Below, one piece after another: positions 6,817-7,675 of a DNA stretch of 7,675 nt (its first letter is position 1; every line of letters starts with the position of its first letter). Location: the NCBI GenBank assembly GCA_945901145.1, contig CAMDJY010000065.1, positions 1-7,675 on the forward strand. The letters run 5' to 3'. The position numbers and the translations under genes are program-made. This DNA comes from Legionella genomosp. 1. GTDB taxonomy: Bacteria; Pseudomonadota; Gammaproteobacteria; Legionellales; Legionellaceae. The notes beneath the pieces are model-generated. The model made no database searches. It had not been told where the DNA came from and saw only the letters and a list, made by a program, of their open reading frames with translations.

Positions 6817-6930
6817 ATGTCATATGAAGAAATACTCGAATCTATTTGCGAAGAATCTACATTTGAAAAATTGATTCAATATGTAGGTCAAGCGTGCTTT
6901 GATCCAGGTGAGTTTAAAGAACTTGGTTAA
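6817..6930 (+). CDS. Small acidic protein of 37 residues, unknown function
   Basis: ATG at 6817 is preceded by a strong ribosome site, AAGGAGA (6804-6810), six bases away, and by a near-consensus promoter, so expression is well supported although the ORF is short. The product is strongly acidic (eight Glu, one Asp, two Lys), with a likely N-terminal amphipathic helix (SYEEILESICEESTFEKLI), two cysteines at 11 and 27, and a C-terminal DPGEFKELG. It has no signal peptide or membrane segment. I do not recognise it. The TAA is followed at once by GTG-ATG of the next gene in the same frame, so it may act as a translational leader for that gene, be a partner protein, or be the beginning of one gene broken by a nonsense mutation. 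The strong ribosome site belongs to this ORF, and the next gene has none of its own. Confidence 0.6.
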   Translation: MSYEEILESICEESTFEKLIQYVGQACFDPGEFKELG

Positions 6931-6933
6931 GTG

Positions 6934-7389
6934 ATGTTTAAAGATATCTTTGAAAAGCATCCCTCGTTAGGGATGCGACATCATCTTGAAACAGTTTTTT
7001 CAGACCTCTCTTCTCACGAATTAACCCTTCGTATTCAGGAGTTCTTAAAATTTATCTGTCTTCAGTCACTTAAGGACAGCGGGTTTATACCTGTTTCAGA
7101 AGAAATTGATCTCATTTGGCACGAGTATATTTTACAGACGCGTGCCTATGAGACCTTATGTCAGGATTTACCAGGGAAAAAATTTGTTCATCATCAAACC
7201 ATATCACTTATTGAGTATACGCAACAAAAAAATAATCGTTACGAAATAGCTAAAGCAATGCTAGATTGGATTCCTAAATATCGAAAATATTTTGGAAATT
7301 TCACAGAAGAAACCGCACATTACTGGCTTATTGTTGATTTTTTAATTAAAAATCATGGATTCACATTAGAAAAAATAAATAAAATCTAA
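6934..7389 (+). CDS. Small protein of the WH...HH 'glycine-rich domain-containing protein-like' type
   Basis: The 151-residue product contains EEIDLIWHEYILQTRAYETL, then GKKFVHHQ about 15 residues later, and YRKYFGNFTEETAHYW near the end. This order (D-x-[IV]-W-H-x-x-[IL]-L-x-T-x-x-Y, then HH, then Y-x-x-x-FG) is what I know from proteins annotated as glycine-rich domain-containing protein-like (related to DUF1399/GRDP). Their function is unknown; conserved Trp-His and His-His pairs suggest a metal or ligand site, which is inference. There is no signal peptide or membrane span, so it is likely cytosolic. About 60 residues precede the WH motif, as in stand-alone family members, so the protein looks complete. 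GTG at 6931 is an alternative start; neither start has a ribosome site, so translation is probably coupled to the 37-residue ORF that ends one base before the GTG. No terminator is evident after it. Confidence 0.72.
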   Translation: MFKDIFEKHPSLGMRHHLETVFSDLSSHELTLRIQEFLKFICLQSLKDSGFIPVSEEIDLIWHEYILQTRAYETLCQDLPGKKFVHHQTISLIEYTQQKNNRYEIAKAMLDWIPKYRKYFGNFTEETAHYWLIVDFLIKNHGFTLEKINKI

Positions 7390-7400
7390 CAAAGAGTTAG

Positions 7401-7675
7401 GCCCTGGAATCATCAGGTACTAAACCCAAAATACCTTCAATAACAGCGAAAGGTTTAGGAACAACCGTAAGAGTTTCGTTTGTTCTAGAGAAGGTCAAGA
7501 ACGACTCCAGTATGATTTAAATTTATCGTAACTGCTCATACCCATATGCCGCTGCGCGTCAAATGGGCATGAGAGAATTTTTTTCTCAAACCTATTGACA
7601 TCATTTTTGAGCATCAATGAGTCATTTTTTCAAATATCAGAAAAAAACGCTGTTGAAAGCTCTTTTTAGATCGAT
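7401..7675 (+). pseudogene. Possible decayed sensor kinase / response-regulator sequence
   Basis: No intact gene is visible in the last 286 bases. In one plus-strand frame, from 7401, the translation includes AKGLGTTVRVSFVLEK before a stop at about 7520, and then, in the same frame, AAARQMGMREFFSQTY before further stops. The first resembles the glycine-rich end of a histidine-kinase ATPase domain (G-x-GTT-x-x-V-x-x-x-L) and the second the end of a receiver domain (A-x-x-x-GM-x-[DE]-F-[LF]-[ST]-K-P). Both are short and weak and could be chance. A small 8-bp hairpin (7570-7588) with an internal T run is also present and has no clear role. Confidence 0.22.

Noticed and set aside
7386..7400. CTAAC-AAAGA-GTTAG hairpin as terminator of the WH-HH gene
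   Set aside because: Five-base AT-rich stem that includes the stop codon and has no T run after it.
1..7675. CRISPR array or intact insertion sequence
   Set aside because: No regularly spaced long direct repeats and no transposase or integrase coding sequence were seen.

Overview
The window looks like chromosomal DNA of an AT-rich gammaproteobacterium. The grounds are a FadI/FadJ-type beta-oxidation pair, a full-length two-domain QueF close in sequence to the enterobacterial enzyme, and the tRNA and promoter style. A remnant of a eukaryotic-type protein kinase suggests a lineage that lives with eukaryotic hosts, such as the Legionellales; that placement is inference, not proof.

Layout from left to right. 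Positions 1-732 hold the 3' part of a gene whose product ends in TPR repeats. Positions 778-906 hold a decayed fragment of a eukaryotic-like protein kinase. Positions 1017-4365 (minus strand) hold a two-gene fatty-acid beta-oxidation operon: a thiolase (fadI-like), then the bifunctional hydratase/dehydrogenase (fadJ-like). The two genes overlap by 11 bases and end in a hairpin terminator. From 4463 to 4680 a consensus-like promoter drives tRNA-Ser(GCU) and tRNA-Arg(ACG), and it lies back to back with the likely fad promoter. Positions 4801-5112 (minus) hold the C-terminal remnant of an HD-family phosphohydrolase, which stops at a short GC-rich foreign-looking patch. About 440 bases of AT-rich non-coding DNA follow, containing a symmetric, helically phased array of GTGAA-type motifs. 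Positions 5714-6565 (minus) hold queF for queuosine biosynthesis, with a strong hairpin just past its stop. Positions 6734-7389 hold a perfect 18-bp palindrome, a good sigma-70 promoter, a previously easy-to-miss 37-residue ORF and, directly after its stop codon, a gene for a small protein of the WH...HH type seen in 'glycine-rich domain-containing' proteins. The last 286 bases hold no intact gene, only possible traces of a decayed signalling protein.

How the parts work together. FadI and FadJ should form the multienzyme complex that carries out the last three steps of the beta-oxidation cycle. The tRNAs and QueF are housekeeping; QueF makes preQ1, the precursor that modifies the wobble base of GUN-anticodon tRNAs, a set that does not include either tRNA here. 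The most novel-looking unit is the palindrome/promoter/37-residue ORF/WH-HH gene cassette. The several gene fragments (kinase, HD hydrolase, possible sensor kinase) show that the DNA between the housekeeping genes is turning over.
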